DNA from: Brevibacillus composti
GTDB lineage: Bacteria > Bacillota > Bacilli > Brevibacillales > Brevibacillaceae
Assembly (NCBI RefSeq): GCF_016406105.1
Contig: NZ_CP066308.1
Coordinates: forward strand, 1,251,501 to 1,315,500
Direction of reading: 5' to 3'
Length of the DNA: 64,000 bases
A model generated the notes under the pieces. It ran no database searches, was not told where the DNA came from, and saw only the letters and a list, made by a program, of their open reading frames with translations. The translations under genes and the position numbers were made by a program. This document shows, piece by piece, positions 54,370 through 63,613 of the stretch. The first letter of the stretch is position 1; the number at the start of each line of letters is the position of its first letter.

Positions 54370-54387
54370 AGAGGAGGAGGGACCAGC

Positions 54388-54894
54388 ATGCAGGCGATTA
54401 CCCTCTACCGCAAAAGCCTGGGAGAAGACGTATCATTCGAATACAATATTTACGACAACAAGTTTTCGCCGAGCAATCTGGCGGTGCGCAAAGTGCTGAT
54501 GGCGATGATGGACAGCGTACGCGCGCGCTTGACCCATCTCGAAGTGGAGTACAATGACCGGATGCTGGCGGACAATTGGGGTGCCAAACGCTCCGCCGAA
54601 TGGCTGGTTCTGCTAGGCGCCACAAAGGAAAACATGCAGGAGAATCGAAGCGGGGATATCGTCGTCAGCAGGAAGTTCAGGGCGCCGATGACGGACGAGA
54701 GCTACGAGTTTTTTTACACGCGGAATGACATCTCCGTTTTTCCTCATTACCGGATGCAGGAAGAAGAGGCCGACCGGATTGTCTTCTATTTTTCCCGTTA
54801 TCTGCAGTTGATCGCGCCGAGGCGGGAGTCCGAAGCCTTTCTCGCCGGATTGGAACAAGTCCAGCTGCCGTATAAAGTGGTTGAGCTGGGCTAG
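54388..54894 (+). CDS. Hypothetical protein, 168 residues
   Basis: No recognised family. Soluble, mixed alpha/beta composition, with EEEADRIVFYFSRYLQLIAPRRESEAF near the C-terminus. GAGGAGGAGGG precedes ATG 54388; close to the M42 peptidase and ended by a bidirectional terminator, which supports expression. Confidence 0.72.
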   Translation: MQAITLYRKSLGEDVSFEYNIYDNKFSPSNLAVRKVLMAMMDSVRARLTHLEVEYNDRMLADNWGAKRSAEWLVLLGATKENMQENRSGDIVVSRKFRAPMTDESYEFFYTRNDISVFPHYRMQEEEADRIVFYFSRYLQLIAPRRESEAFLAGLEQVQLPYKVVELG

Positions 54895-54914
54895 ACCGCT
54901 ATTGCTGGATAACA

Positions 54915-54958
54915 AAAAGAGCCATCTGCCGCCTTGTATGGGCGGAATGGCTCTTTTG
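54915..54958. terminator. Bidirectional terminator
   Basis: AAAAGAGCCAT...ATGGCTCTTTT between convergent genes. Confidence 0.85.
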
Positions 54959-54960
54959 CA

Positions 54961-56373
54961 TTACAGGCTGACTCTTCGCTGCAGGCTGATGTCCCTTTTT
55001 TCCTGGATGCGATCCAGCAGCTCATTTGCCCGCGAGATTTGGTGGGCGCGGTAAAAGGTTTCTAAGGTCACGCATTCGAAAAAGGCGCGCACGACCGTGG
55101 GACAGAACTGCGTCCCGGCATGCTGGATCAATTCGTCGCAGGCCTTCGAAAAGGAGAGTCCTTTGCGGTAGGCGCGGGACGACGTCATGGCGTCGAAGGA
55201 ATCGGCCACGGCCGCGATCCGTGCCCAGATCGGGATGTCTTCTCCGGCCAGTCTGTCCGGGTAGCCCTTGCCGTCAAAGCGTTCGTGGTGATGGCGCGTG
55301 ATGACCATGATTTTTTCGATTTCATCGGCATGATGTCGGCCGGATTCCGCATAGAGCCGCTTCAAAACGGCTTCTCCGCGCACTGGATGGGACTGGATTA
55401 TCTCATATTCTTCTTCCGTGAGACGGCCCGGCTTGAGGAGGATGCTGTCTTCGATGCCAATCTTGCCGATATCGTGGAGCAGGCCCCCCGTGTAGATGGT
55501 ATCGAGCGTCACGCTGTCGAAATTCATCTGCTCGCCGATGATGCGCATGTAAAATGCCACCCGCTGGGAGTGTCCGGAGGTGTAGGCATCTCGCTCTTCC
55601 AAAGCAACGGCCAATGTTTTCAGGATGCTTTGGTTCGTCTCTACCAGCTGTTCGCCTCTCAGCTTGGAGCTGAGCAGGGCCTTGTCCTTTCGCCGTGTGT
55701 TGTAAAAGAGAATCGCTGTGATGAAGTAGCTGCCAAGTACGAGGACGATCAGCAACGTTTGGAGATTCGACAGTTTGTGATAGAAATTGGTTTCGGATGT
55801 AACGAGACTCACATGCCAGTCCCATTGCGGGAAATAACGGACGACGGCAATTTGTTTCTCATCCGTCTTCGAGCCAGGGATCTGTGATGGGTAGGAGATG
55901 ACGCTGTTTCCCTTGTGAAGAACTTCGCGGGCGAGCATTCTTCCCTCGGAATCTGTCATGTGGAAGAGGTTTTGGCCTTCCAGGCGGGAATGCACGATCA
56001 GCTTGCCTTGCGAGTTGAAGACGAGAAATGATTCGCCAGGCTGCATGATGATGTCCACCGCACCGGAATCGCGCGTGCCGTCGGGCAGCTTGGGCCCGGC
56101 GAGCAAGGTTTTCGCTTCATTTTCCGCCTCAGGCAAGGAAAGGGAACGATCCTGCACCCGGTCATCGTACAAGCGCAAAATTTGAAATATGGAATTGAGC
56201 TGCCTTTCCATGGCCTCGATCTCGTTCTGATAGTAGACGAGCTTGGTCTCTTGGTATCCGAAGAACACGATGACGGAAAAGAAAATCGGTAGCAAAATCA
56301 AGAACACGGGATAAAGACGGGTTTTCATCTTCTTCTTCAGCTTGAGTGGCAAGGCGCTACGTCCTTTCCGCAT
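54961..56373 (-). CDS. Membrane HD-GYP phosphodiesterase
   Basis: About 470 residues. Membrane helix (VFLILLPIFFSVIVFF), an extracytoplasmic sensor of double-cache type (about 45-215, FLVFNSQGKLIVHSRLEG), a second helix (LLIVLVLGSYFITAILFY), then an HD-GYP domain: LLHDIGKIGI and HHHERFDGKGYP with HD and GYP residues. It likely cleaves cyclic-di-GMP, opposing the cyclase at 41 kb. Start uncertain: ATG 56373 (MRKGRS) chosen; MKTRLYPVF at 56328 is the alternative. Confidence 0.85.
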   Translation of the reverse strand: MRKGRSALPLKLKKKMKTRLYPVFLILLPIFFSVIVFFGYQETKLVYYQNEIEAMERQLNSIFQILRLYDDRVQDRSLSLPEAENEAKTLLAGPKLPDGTRDSGAVDIIMQPGESFLVFNSQGKLIVHSRLEGQNLFHMTDSEGRMLAREVLHKGNSVISYPSQIPGSKTDEKQIAVVRYFPQWDWHVSLVTSETNFYHKLSNLQTLLIVLVLGSYFITAILFYNTRRKDKALLSSKLRGEQLVETNQSILKTLAVALEERDAYTSGHSQRVAFYMRIIGEQMNFDSVTLDTIYTGGLLHDIGKIGIEDSILLKPGRLTEEEYEIIQSHPVRGEAVLKRLYAESGRHHADEIEKIMVITRHHHERFDGKGYPDRLAGEDIPIWARIAAVADSFDAMTSSRAYRKGLSFSKACDELIQHAGTQFCPTVVRAFFECVTLETFYRAHQISRANELLDRIQEKRDISLQRRVSL

Positions 56374-56489
56374 ATTGGTATTCTTCTTTTCTCCATAATA
56401 GGCGAAATAGTCTGCCGCTTCAATAAAATCAACGAATAATGTCGAAAAATAGATAAGAGGAATGACCGCCGTCATCCCTCCAGTACGGG

Positions 56490-56627
56490 TTAGGTGGAGG
56501 GGCGATTGGGGCCCTCCAATTTTTTGTTGCCGTAGCCTGGCGCATCGTTTTGCACGGAGCGGGGCTGATCCGTCTCTTCTCTGCGCACGTCATGGTTGCT
56601 TGCTGCCTTCTTTTTCATCTGGTCCAT
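56490..56627 (-). CDS. Small conserved protein ending KKLEGPNRPST
   Basis: 45 residues, highly hydrophilic, no membrane segment. The C-terminal GYGNKKLEGPNRPST is typical of a small conserved protein family in Bacillales, as far as I recall. AGGAGGG lies 5 bases before ATG 56627. Lies 31 bases from the MFS gene stop on the same strand. Function unknown. Confidence 0.78.
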   Translation of the reverse strand: MDQMKKKAASNHDVRREETDQPRSVQNDAPGYGNKKLEGPNRPST

Positions 56628-56658
56628 GTTGGTCCCTCCTTATTAAAATCTCGGATTA

Positions 56659-57942
56659 TTACTTGGCCGGCTCTTTTCCCCGGACGGGACGGGGGACTCG
56701 GTCTGGGGCAGCAGGACCGCCCTGTTTGTGGCGGGGCATCGCATACAGGGCGAACAGTCCCATCACGGCGATGAGAACGATCGTGATGAGGGCATAGGTG
56801 ATCCACGGATAGGGGCTGCCCACGCCGCCCAGGCGCTCGACCATCGTTCCGCCGATGCTGGTGCCGAGCGCGGTGCCGATTCCGGAGACGAAATTGGCGA
56901 TGCCAAAATAGGCGCCCAGCCACTCTTCCCGGGCAAAATGGCCGACGAGGCTGTCCTGCACCGGCATCAGCAGCATCTCTCCGATGATAAACAGGATGGC
57001 GGCTCCGCTGAGCGTCGCGAAGCGATCCGCGAAGCCGATGCCAAACAGTCCCGTCCCCACCATCAGGATGCCGAGGATCAGCGATAGGTACGGGTTGATC
57101 CGAAACAGGATGAAGCGGGAGATCAGGCCTTGCAGCAGCACCACGCTGACGGAATTGATCGTCCAGATCAGGCCGATCAGATGGGCCGACTTGAGGACGT
57201 ACTCCCCGCGCAGCGGCAGCACGAGCGTAAATTGAGCATAGAACGCCCAGATCAGCAGCGTAATGCCGGAGTAGAGCAGAAAACTGCGGTGCCGCAAGAT
57301 GTAGCGGTACTCCGACAGGGGTGTGCTTTTGCAGTCTGGACCGACGCAGCGGTCGTTTGGCAACAGCAAGCGGATCCCCGCAGCCAGCAGCAGAAAAACA
57401 AAGGCAGCCATCACAAACGGGTAGAGATTGCGGGCGGTCATCCAGGTAATCGTCAGCCCCGCGAGGATAATGCCCAGGTGCGCAAAGATGCCGCGCCAGG
57501 AAAAGGCTGCCGTCCGCTGGAAGGTTTGGACGGTATCTGCGATCATCGCTTTGATCGTCGGTGCCAATAGCCCGACGCCCAGTCCGTTTACCCCGGAGAA
57601 AAACAAAAAAGCCGTGTAGCTCTCACTGAAGTGGTAGCCGAACATGGCAGCTGCCTGCAGCAGGGAGCCGGCCATCATGATAGCGCGGCGGCCGAGGCGG
57701 TCGGACAGCGGTCCTCCCAACAAACTTCCCGCCTGGTACGCGACGCTGCCCACGCCAAGCACCAGACCTACCTGCCCGAGCGAAAGGGCTCTCGCTTTTT
57801 TCAGAAACACAGGAAAGACGGGTACGATCAGATAGGAGGCCAGATGCATAAAGAAGACCAGGACTAACAGCAGCGTGTAGGTCTTGTTTCGCCAAAGCGT
57901 GTTCTCTGCCGCAACGTTCACGGGCCTCCTCCTCTCTGTCAT
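56659..57942 (-). CDS. MFS transporter
   Basis: 427 residues, 12 predicted membrane helices. Motif A is GGPLSDRLGRRAIMMAGS. A short cytoplasmic loop with Cys pair (NDRCVGPDCKS) joins the halves. The pattern resembles multidrug-type efflux proteins; substrate unknown. ATG 57942 after GGGAGAG. Possibly cotranscribed with the 45-residue gene downstream. Confidence 0.87.
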   Translation of the reverse strand: MTERRRPVNVAAENTLWRNKTYTLLLVLVFFMHLASYLIVPVFPVFLKKARALSLGQVGLVLGVGSVAYQAGSLLGGPLSDRLGRRAIMMAGSLLQAAAMFGYHFSESYTAFLFFSGVNGLGVGLLAPTIKAMIADTVQTFQRTAAFSWRGIFAHLGIILAGLTITWMTARNLYPFVMAAFVFLLLAAGIRLLLPNDRCVGPDCKSTPLSEYRYILRHRSFLLYSGITLLIWAFYAQFTLVLPLRGEYVLKSAHLIGLIWTINSVSVVLLQGLISRFILFRINPYLSLILGILMVGTGLFGIGFADRFATLSGAAILFIIGEMLLMPVQDSLVGHFAREEWLGAYFGIANFVSGIGTALGTSIGGTMVERLGGVGSPYPWITYALITIVLIAVMGLFALYAMPRHKQGGPAAPDRVPRPVRGKEPAK

Positions 57943-58134
57943 CTCGGCAATCTCTCCCTAGTATGCTTGCCCGCCCCCGCATACTATGCACGCCAAAATG
58001 GGCACCTGCGGAATTCGACGCGACAGAGGCATCCGTCCAATCCAACGAGTGTTCCCTGGCATAAACCTATTACTGTAAAAAAATATGTGGGCATACAAGA
58101 GCAAGGTTGCGTCAGTCGACAAGGAGGGACAAAC

Positions 58135-58236
58135 ATGAGTAGATTTTTTTCCAATCACGACGGCTTCGAAGTAGTGATTTGGATTCTGGTGATCATCTTT
58201 CTCCTCTCCATATTCTTTGATGAAGGGATCGATTGA
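58135..58236 (+). CDS. Tiny single-helix membrane protein
   Basis: 33 residues: a polar N-terminus (MSRFFSNHDG) and one membrane helix (FEVVIWILVIIFLLSIFF). AAGGAGGGAC five bases upstream makes the gene convincing. Similar in style to YjcZ miniproteins but without the FALI core. Overlaps or abuts the following 74-residue gene. Confidence 0.75.
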   Translation: MSRFFSNHDGFEVVIWILVIIFLLSIFFDEGID

Positions 58237-58238
58237 GG

Positions 58239-58463
58239 GTGAGCGCTTACCGTCCGATTCGCCGGTTGAACCGTTATTACAAAACGAATGACGGTTTTCG
58301 CTCCTGGGTTAAGGCGAATGAGAAGTGGTTCCGTGAAAATCCGGAAGTGTTTCAGCAAATGCTGAGAAATCCCCACATGGTGAATCTGTTTATGGATCTG
58401 ATGGTGCTCAATTCCCCGCGGATCCAGAGGAGGCTTCGCCGAAGCGGAAAACCGGGAAAATAG
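58239..58463 (+). CDS. Hypothetical protein, YlbE-like?
   Basis: 74 residues, basic and helical: NDGFRSWVKANEKWFRENPEVFQQMLRNPHMVNLFMDLMV. The pattern of aromatic-Arg-Asn-Pro repeats recalls YlbE-like small proteins, at low confidence. GTG 58239 is favoured with AAGGG 10 bases upstream; TTG 58233 is possible. Immediately follows the tiny membrane protein. Confidence 0.68.
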   Translation: MSAYRPIRRLNRYYKTNDGFRSWVKANEKWFRENPEVFQQMLRNPHMVNLFMDLMVLNSPRIQRRLRRSGKPGK

Positions 58464-58570
58464 AAGATCTGACCGAAAAAACGGCCTGTCCGAGAGGGAG
58501 GGTCGTTTCCTTTTTCATATTTGTCCATCCGCCGGCGTAGGCATTAGCATACGTCGTTTGAGCCGGAGGG

Positions 58571-58888
58571 ATGGAGTTGGGACAGGTCATTTTCACTTTT
58601 TTTGTCGCATACGGCATTGTGGTGGGCGGCTCGCTGTCCGGCGGATTGGGCGCATTTTTGAATGAAAAACCGCCGCTCTGGTCGATCGCCCAATTGGCGG
58701 ATCAATTAAAAATCTGGGGACTGGTGGGGGCGCTGGGCGGTACGTTTGACTCCTTTTTGCAAATTGAAAAGATCCTGGCGGGCAATTTTTCACCGGTGTT
58801 CAAACAATTGGTGATGATTGTCGTCGCTTTTCTCGGGGCCCATATGGGTACGATCTCGATTCAGTGGCTGGTCCAGGTGCGTTCATGA
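58571..58888 (+). CDS. ytrH: Sporulation protein YtrH
   Basis: 105-residue membrane protein with three hydrophobic helices: IFTFFVAYGIVVGGSLSGGLGAFL, KIWGLVGALGGTF and QLVMIVVAFLGAHMG. The GGSLxGGLGAFL and LKIWxLVxxxGGTFD segments match YtrH, a mother-cell (SigE) sporulation protein required for robust spores. Ribosome site GGAGGG almost touches ATG 58571, so a start at TTG 58577 is possible. Stop overlaps the ytrI start (ATGA). Confidence 0.85.
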   Translation: MELGQVIFTFFVAYGIVVGGSLSGGLGAFLNEKPPLWSIAQLADQLKIWGLVGALGGTFDSFLQIEKILAGNFSPVFKQLVMIVVAFLGAHMGTISIQWLVQVRS

Positions 58889-59364
58889 AGATCAAGCTGT
58901 GGAAGAGGTATGTCGCCCTGGTGATGATCGGCGCGATTCTGGGCGGCTCGGCAACGCTGTTTGCCTACGGCAGGGAAATGGAGCAGATGATGCTGGTCCG
59001 GCGAAGCCTGGAGCTGTTGAATGAAAAGCTGATGGATGAGAACCAGCGCTTGAAGCAATCGGAAAAAGTGGCCCGTCGAAAGCAAGAGGTGCTGGTCGAG
59101 GAGATCCGGGTCACGGTGCTGGAGACCAATTTGCACGAGACGATCCAGCTGGAGGTGGCCCGGCAATTGGAAAAGGACCTCGCCTCTCTGAAGGGAAAGA
59201 AGGTGGAGCAGGTGGCGGAAATCCAGGAAATGCTGCACGAGATGCTGCGCAGGAGAGAGTACATTATCGAGGGGACGATGGTCGAAGTGCGGGTCAAGAC
59301 CGTGGCGATCAGCAGGGCCCTCCACTTGTTCGTAACCGCGGAGGCCAAGCGGGAAGAGCCGTAG
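58885..59364 (+). CDS. ytrI: Sporulation membrane protein YtrI
   Basis: 159 residues: N-terminal membrane helix (YVALVMIGAILGGSATLFAY), then a coiled-coil (EMEQMMLVRRSLELLNEKLMDENQRLKQ) and a short folded tail (GTMVEVRVKTVAISRALHLFV). Matches Bacillus YtrI, cotranscribed with ytrH and needed for sporulation. The ATG overlaps the ytrH stop by four bases. Confidence 0.85.
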   Translation: MKIKLWKRYVALVMIGAILGGSATLFAYGREMEQMMLVRRSLELLNEKLMDENQRLKQSEKVARRKQEVLVEEIRVTVLETNLHETIQLEVARQLEKDLASLKGKKVEQVAEIQEMLHEMLRRREYIIEGTMVEVRVKTVAISRALHLFVTAEAKREEP

Positions 59365-59475
59365 AGAATAGGTGAAACTTTTCTCGAGACTGTCCCGTAT
59401 TACTGGTACAGAAGTTGATCTTTCGACCGCGCAATTTGCGATGGAATCGATGCGATCATAAGGAGAGAAGGATGG

Positions 59476-60252
59476 ATGTCGATGTTCAAAAAGCTGATGG
59501 CCAGTGTGGGAATTGGTTCTGCCAAGGTGGACGCCCGTTTGGTGGAAGACTCGCTCATTCCGGGGGAACAGGTGACGGGAGAGGTGCATATCAAGGGCGG
59601 CGATGTTACGCAGACGATCGATGAGATCTATATGTATGTCGTCACGCATTACGAGCGGGAGAGCAACGATAAAAAGGTAAAAGAGGAGATGATCCTCGCC
59701 AAGCACCGCATCTCGGAAACATTTGTGCTGAACCCGCAGGAAGAAAAGGTGATTCCGTTTTCCTTCCAGCTTCCCTTTGAGACGCCGCTGACGATGGGGC
59801 GGCAGCCCGTGTACCTGCGGACCGGTCTCGACATCAAAAATGCGGTGGACCCCGGCGATTCCGACTTTATCGAGGTGAATCCGCATCCCCTGATGGCAAA
59901 GGTGCTCGATGCCATCAGATCGCTCGGTTTTCAGCTGTACAAGGTGGATTGCGAGTACAACCGCCTGCTCGGGCGCACCTACCCGTTTGTGCAGGAATTC
60001 GAGTTCCGCCCGACGGGAGCGTACCGCAGCCGGCTGGAGGAGCTGGAAGTGGTCTTTTACCTGAAAGAAGGAGAGCTGGAAGTGCTCATGGAGCTGGACA
60101 AACGCTCCCGCGGCTTTTTCGGCGGGCTGCAGGAGGCATTTAATCTGGACGAGCGCTATGCTCGCTTCCGCGTGACCGAGGCGGACTTGACCCGCCCCAC
60201 AAGCGACCTGGCGAGCGGGATCGATGCGCTGATACGCAAGCACCTGCGCTGA
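59476..60252 (+). CDS. spo0M: Sporulation-control protein Spo0M
   Basis: 258 residues, arrestin-like all-beta protein: begins MSMFKKLMASVGIGSAKVDARL and contains GEVHIKGGDVTQTIDEIYMYV, as in Bacillus Spo0M. It modulates the phosphorelay and early sporulation. GGAGAGAAGG before ATG 59476; ATG 59482 is the only close alternative. Followed by a strong terminator. Confidence 0.93.
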   Translation: MSMFKKLMASVGIGSAKVDARLVEDSLIPGEQVTGEVHIKGGDVTQTIDEIYMYVVTHYERESNDKKVKEEMILAKHRISETFVLNPQEEKVIPFSFQLPFETPLTMGRQPVYLRTGLDIKNAVDPGDSDFIEVNPHPLMAKVLDAIRSLGFQLYKVDCEYNRLLGRTYPFVQEFEFRPTGAYRSRLEELEVVFYLKEGELEVLMELDKRSRGFFGGLQEAFNLDERYARFRVTEADLTRPTSDLASGIDALIRKHLR

Positions 60253-60296
60253 TGCGCGTGCCGGCGAGTCGTGGAGATGCCGCCGCCAAATCGCAA

Positions 60297-60326
60297 AAGG
60301 CCCGGAGCCAGGCTCCGGGCTTTTTC
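60297..60326 (+). terminator. Terminator after spo0M
   Basis: AGGCCCGGAGC...GCTCCGGGCTTTTT. Confidence 0.8.
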
Positions 60327-60355
60327 GTTGGATCGGGCAAAGGATACCTGCCAGA

Positions 60356-60451
60356 TCAGTCTTCAGAGGTGCCTACGATACTAAGCAGAATGAACAGCAC
60401 CAGAATCAGGGCAAACCCGGCAAACCCGCCGCTATTGAAAAGATTGCTCAA
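60356..60451 (-). CDS. YjcZ-family tiny membrane protein
   Basis: 31 residues: MSNLFN then a Gly/Phe-rich link and the helix FALILVLFILLSIVG, ending TSED. FALIxVLFILLxIVG is the signature of YjcZ-type sporulation miniproteins. TTG 60451 is chosen because GAGGGGG lies 9 bases away; an ATG three codons upstream touches that site. Sibling of 14729-14824. Confidence 0.8.
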   Translation of the reverse strand: MSNLFNSGGFAGFALILVLFILLSIVGTSED

Positions 60452-60565
60452 CCGACACATCCCCCTCTGTCAAAAGACTATGCTCTTATCGTACGGGCGC
60501 CTGATCGGTTCCGTGATACCGACAAATACCCATTTTTCCGCCGGGAAAGATTATTCGAAATATTA

Positions 60566-60595
60566 TTGACAATGATAACAACGTTGGCGTATGAT
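60566..60595 (+). promoter_or_regulatory. SigA promoter of the glycine-riboswitch operon
   Basis: TTGACA (60566-60571), an 18-base spacer and TATGAT (60590-60595). Confidence 0.72.
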
Positions 60596-60621
60596 TCGAA
60601 TTAATTGTATACAGCGGATGA

Positions 60622-60846
60622 CGATTGTGGGAGAGACCGTGACGCAAGAGCCGGCACCGAAGGAGCAAGTCCCAAAAATCCTTGGGATAGAATCTCTCAG
60701 GTACAAAGTACCACAATCGGACGCACCTCTGGAGAGAGCGAACAGCCACCCAAGGGGAAGACTCCGAACAGGAGTTAAACTCTCAGGTAAAAAGGACAGA
60801 GGAAAGGTAGATTACACATGATCTATCTTTCCCCTGTCCTTTTTTG
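60622..60846 (+). ncRNA. Tandem glycine riboswitch with terminator
   Basis: Two glycine aptamers in series. The first (about 60622-60718) has GGGAGAGACC...GCCGGCACCGAAGGAGCAA...CTCTCAGGTA. The second (about 60724-60802) has GGAGAGAGCG...GCCACCCAAGGGGAAG...CTCTCAGGTAAAAAGGACAGAGG. A terminator (60793-60846, AGGACAG...CTGTCCT, T6) follows and competes with aptamer 2, implying glycine-dependent read-through. Drives glyA-sdaAB-sdaAA-gcvH. Confidence 0.95.
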
Positions 60847-60958
60847 TGTTTTCCTGACAGATGAAAAAACCGCGGCTTCCGCAGCTTGACGCTGTGCAGG
60901 GCAGGTTTTTCGCATGGGGAGAATCGGGGGAAAGATGGCTACCAAGGAGGAGTATCGG

Positions 60959-62200
60959 ATGAGTTTGCGCGAGCATGATCGGGAAATCTACGAAGCGATC
61001 GAAGCGGAGCATCGCCGCCAACTGGGGACCCTGGAGTTGATCGCTTCCGAAAACTTTGTCAGCGAGGACGTCCTGGAAGCGATGGGCTCGGTCTTGACCA
61101 ACAAATATGCGGAAGGCTACCCCGGCAAGCGGTACTACGGCGGCTGTGAACATGTGGACGTCGTGGAGCGGCTGGCGATCGAGCGGGTATCGAAGCTGTT
61201 TGGCGCGGCCTATGCCAATGTACAGCCCCACTCCGGCGCCCAGGCCAATACCGCGGTCTTCTTCTCTCTCCTGCAGCCGGGCGATACCTTTATGGGGATG
61301 AATCTCTCGCATGGGGGGCATCTGACCCACGGCAGTCCGGTCAGCCTCTCGGGCAAGTGGTTTCAAGTGGTCGCCTACGGGGTGCGGGAAGATGATCATC
61401 TCATCGATTACGACGAAGTAGAAGCAGTAGCCCGCCGCGAACGTCCCAAGCTGATTATCGCCGGAGGAAGCGCGTATTCGCGGACGATCGACTTCGCCCG
61501 GTTCCGCGAAATCGCCGATCTGGTGGGAGCCAAGCTGATGGTGGACATGGCCCATATCGCCGGCCTGGTGGCTGCAGGTTTGCATCCGTCGCCCGTGCCT
61601 CATGCGCATGTCGTAACCAGCACGACCCATAAAACGCTGCGCGGCCCCCGCGGCGGAATTATTCTGACCAATGACGAGGAAATCGCCAAGGGCGTAAACA
61701 AGGCCATTTTCCCCGGGATCCAGGGCGGTCCGCTGATGCACATCATCGCGGCCAAAGCGGTGGCTTTTCAGGAAGCGCTTCAGCCGGATTTCCGCGCGTA
61801 TGCGCAGCAAGTCGTCCAAAATGCCAAAGTCCTCGCGGAGACATTGAAGGAAGAGGGCGCGAGACTGGTATCGGGCGGTACGGACAACCACCTGGTTCTC
61901 CTCGATACGCGCGTCTTTGGCCTGACAGGCAAGGAAGCGGAGCATCTGCTGGAAGAGGCGGGGATCACGACGAACAAAAATACCATTCCCTTTGATCCGG
62001 AGAGCCCGTTTGTCACCAGCGGAATCCGCCTTGGCACGGCAGCGGCCACGACTCGAGGCATGAAAGAAGAGGAAATGCGGACGATCGGACGCGCGATCAC
62101 TGCCGTTCTCAAAGGAAAGGGAGACCTGGCGGTACGGGAGAAAATCAGCCGCCTGTGCGAGCAGTATCCGCTTCATCAACAAGGGACCCGTGTCCGCTGA
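60959..62200 (+). CDS. glyA: Serine hydroxymethyltransferase
   Basis: 413-residue PLP enzyme interconverting glycine plus methylene-THF with serine. Family segments: [32 protein letters not shown], the Schiff-base [14 protein letters not shown] and [16 protein letters not shown] [13 protein letters not shown]. Start ATG 60959 follows AAGGAGGAG at ideal spacing and gives the usual N-terminus; an upstream ATG at 60935 is weaker. First gene after the glycine riboswitch, so here it likely runs in the serine-forming direction when glycine is abundant. Confidence 0.95.
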   Translation: MSLREHDREIYEAIEAEHRRQLGTLELIASENFVSEDVLEAMGSVLTNKYAEGYPGKRYYGGCEHVDVVERLAIERVSKLFGAAYANVQPHSGAQANTAVFFSLLQPGDTFMGMNLSHGGHLTHGSPVSLSGKWFQVVAYGVREDDHLIDYDEVEAVARRERPKLIIAGGSAYSRTIDFARFREIADLVGAKLMVDMAHIAGLVAAGLHPSPVPHAHVVTSTTHKTLRGPRGGIILTNDEEIAKGVNKAIFPGIQGGPLMHIIAAKAVAFQEALQPDFRAYAQQVVQNAKVLAETLKEEGARLVSGGTDNHLVLLDTRVFGLTGKEAEHLLEEAGITTNKNTIPFDPESPFVTSGIRLGTAAATTRGMKEEEMRTIGRAITAVLKGKGDLAVREKISRLCEQYPLHQQGTRVR

Positions 62201-62211
62201 AGGAGGCGCCT

Positions 62212-62745
62212 ATGATCTACAACAGCTGCTTTGACATCATCGGCCCGATCATGGTCGGTCCCTCCAGTTCGCACACGGCCGGCGTAGTGTCGATCGGAAA
62301 GTTTGTCCATGAACTCTTGGGAGCGGCACCGATACGGGCGGAAGTGATCCTCTATGATTCTTTTGCGGAGACCTACAAAGGGCACGGGACGGACAAAGCC
62401 ATCGTCGGGGGACTGATCGGATTGGACACGGACGATCTGCGCATCCGCGAAGCCCTTTCGTTGGCTTCAGCCCAAGGTGTGGACATCTCGTTTTCCTTTG
62501 CCGAGCGCTGTCCGCTGTACGATCATCCCAACACGGTGCAGGTGATCGCGGAGCTTGGCCAAGAGGTGTATCGCGTATGCGGCGTCTCGCTGGGGGGCGG
62601 CATTTCCAAAATCGTCTCGCTCAATGGCGAGGCCGTAGAGATTTATCTGAACCAGCCCTACGATCCGGGCTTCATTAAACAGGGATTGAAACATCGCGAG
62701 ACGGCGGAGCAAAGGGGCGAAGAAGCATGGATTTCCGTTCCATGA
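62212..62745 (+). CDS. sdaAB: L-serine dehydratase beta subunit, without ACT domain
   Basis: 177 residues: SDH beta domain with CFDIIGPIMVGPSSSHTAG, GHGTDKAIVGGLIG, HPNTV and SLGGG. The C-terminal ACT domain (about 70 residues) present in Bacillus SdaAB (about 220 residues) is missing; the protein ends after YLNQPYDPGFIKQ... and a 20-residue tail. AAGGAGG overlaps the glyA stop. Overlaps sdaAA by 19 bases. With SdaAA it forms the iron-sulfur enzyme deaminating serine to pyruvate and ammonia. Confidence 0.92.
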   Translation: MIYNSCFDIIGPIMVGPSSSHTAGVVSIGKFVHELLGAAPIRAEVILYDSFAETYKGHGTDKAIVGGLIGLDTDDLRIREALSLASAQGVDISFSFAERCPLYDHPNTVQVIAELGQEVYRVCGVSLGGGISKIVSLNGEAVEIYLNQPYDPGFIKQGLKHRETAEQRGEEAWISVP

Positions 62746-63599
62746 CGGAACTGATCGAGCTGTGTGAGCGTGAGAAAAAGAGCATCGCCGAGATCATGAT
62801 TGAGGTCGAAGCGAGCAAATCCAAACGGAGCAAGGAAACCATCATCCAGATGATGAAGGAAAGACTGATCAAGATGAAGGAAGCCGTGGATCTGGGCAGC
62901 GCCGATCCGACGCCGGCTCCGAGCGGCATCTCTGGCGGTGACGCGTATCTGATGGAGAGGTATCGGGAAAAGGAAAAGCCGCTGACTGGCGCGATCGTCT
63001 CCGATGCAATGCGCTACGCCTTTGCCACCTCGGAAACCAATGCCCGGATGGGTGTCATCGTCGCGACCCCCACGGCGGGTTCCGCGGGGATATTGCCAGG
63101 TTGCCTGTTTTCCCTGCATGAAAATGCCCGGTTTACGTACGAGCATCTCGTCATGGGGCTGTTTACGGCCAGTGCGATCGGGTACGTAATCGCCAACCGC
63201 TCCTTCATCTCCGGAGCGGCTGGGGGATGCCAGGCGGAAGTAGGCTCGGCCACGGCGATGGCGGCAGCGGCCATCGTGGAAATCAAGCAAGGAAGCCCGA
63301 AACAGGCGGTCATGGCAGCGGCGATGGCGCTGAAATCGATGCTCGGCCTGGTCTGCGATCCGGTGGCGGGACTGGTCGAAGTTCCGTGCATCAAGCGCAA
63401 TGTAATCGGGACGTCGATCGCTTTTGCCGCGGCAGACATGGCGCTGGCCGGGATTGAAAGCCGAATCCCCTGTGACGAAGTGATCGCCACGATGTATGAG
63501 ATCGGCAGCACCATGCCCCGGGCACTGAGAGAGACGGCGCTGGGCGGACTTGCCGTCACGCCGACGGGACAAGAGATGAAAAAGCGGATTATGGGATAG
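62727..63599 (+). CDS. sdaAA: L-serine dehydratase alpha subunit
   Basis: 290 residues. Contains GISGGDAYLMERY, SGTAGILPGCLF-like VATPTAGSAGILPG, ANRSFISGAAGGCQAEVGSA and LGLVCDPVAGLVEVPCIKRN, with the cysteines that ligate the 4Fe-4S cluster. ATG 62727 has AAGGGGC upstream inside sdaAB. Standard length and intact. Confidence 0.95.
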   Translation: MDFRSMTELIELCEREKKSIAEIMIEVEASKSKRSKETIIQMMKERLIKMKEAVDLGSADPTPAPSGISGGDAYLMERYREKEKPLTGAIVSDAMRYAFATSETNARMGVIVATPTAGSAGILPGCLFSLHENARFTYEHLVMGLFTASAIGYVIANRSFISGAAGGCQAEVGSATAMAAAAIVEIKQGSPKQAVMAAAMALKSMLGLVCDPVAGLVEVPCIKRNVIGTSIAFAAADMALAGIESRIPCDEVIATMYEIGSTMPRALRETALGGLAVTPTGQEMKKRIMG

Positions 63600-63613
63600 T
63601 GGGAGGAACCGTG

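Noticed and set aside
58540-58570. SigE promoter for ytrH (CATACG box)
   Set aside because: A -10-like CATACGTC is present, but no -35 lies at the required distance.
60812-62182. 456-codon minus-strand frame opposite glyA
   Set aside because: Complement of SHMT; starts and ends without signals.
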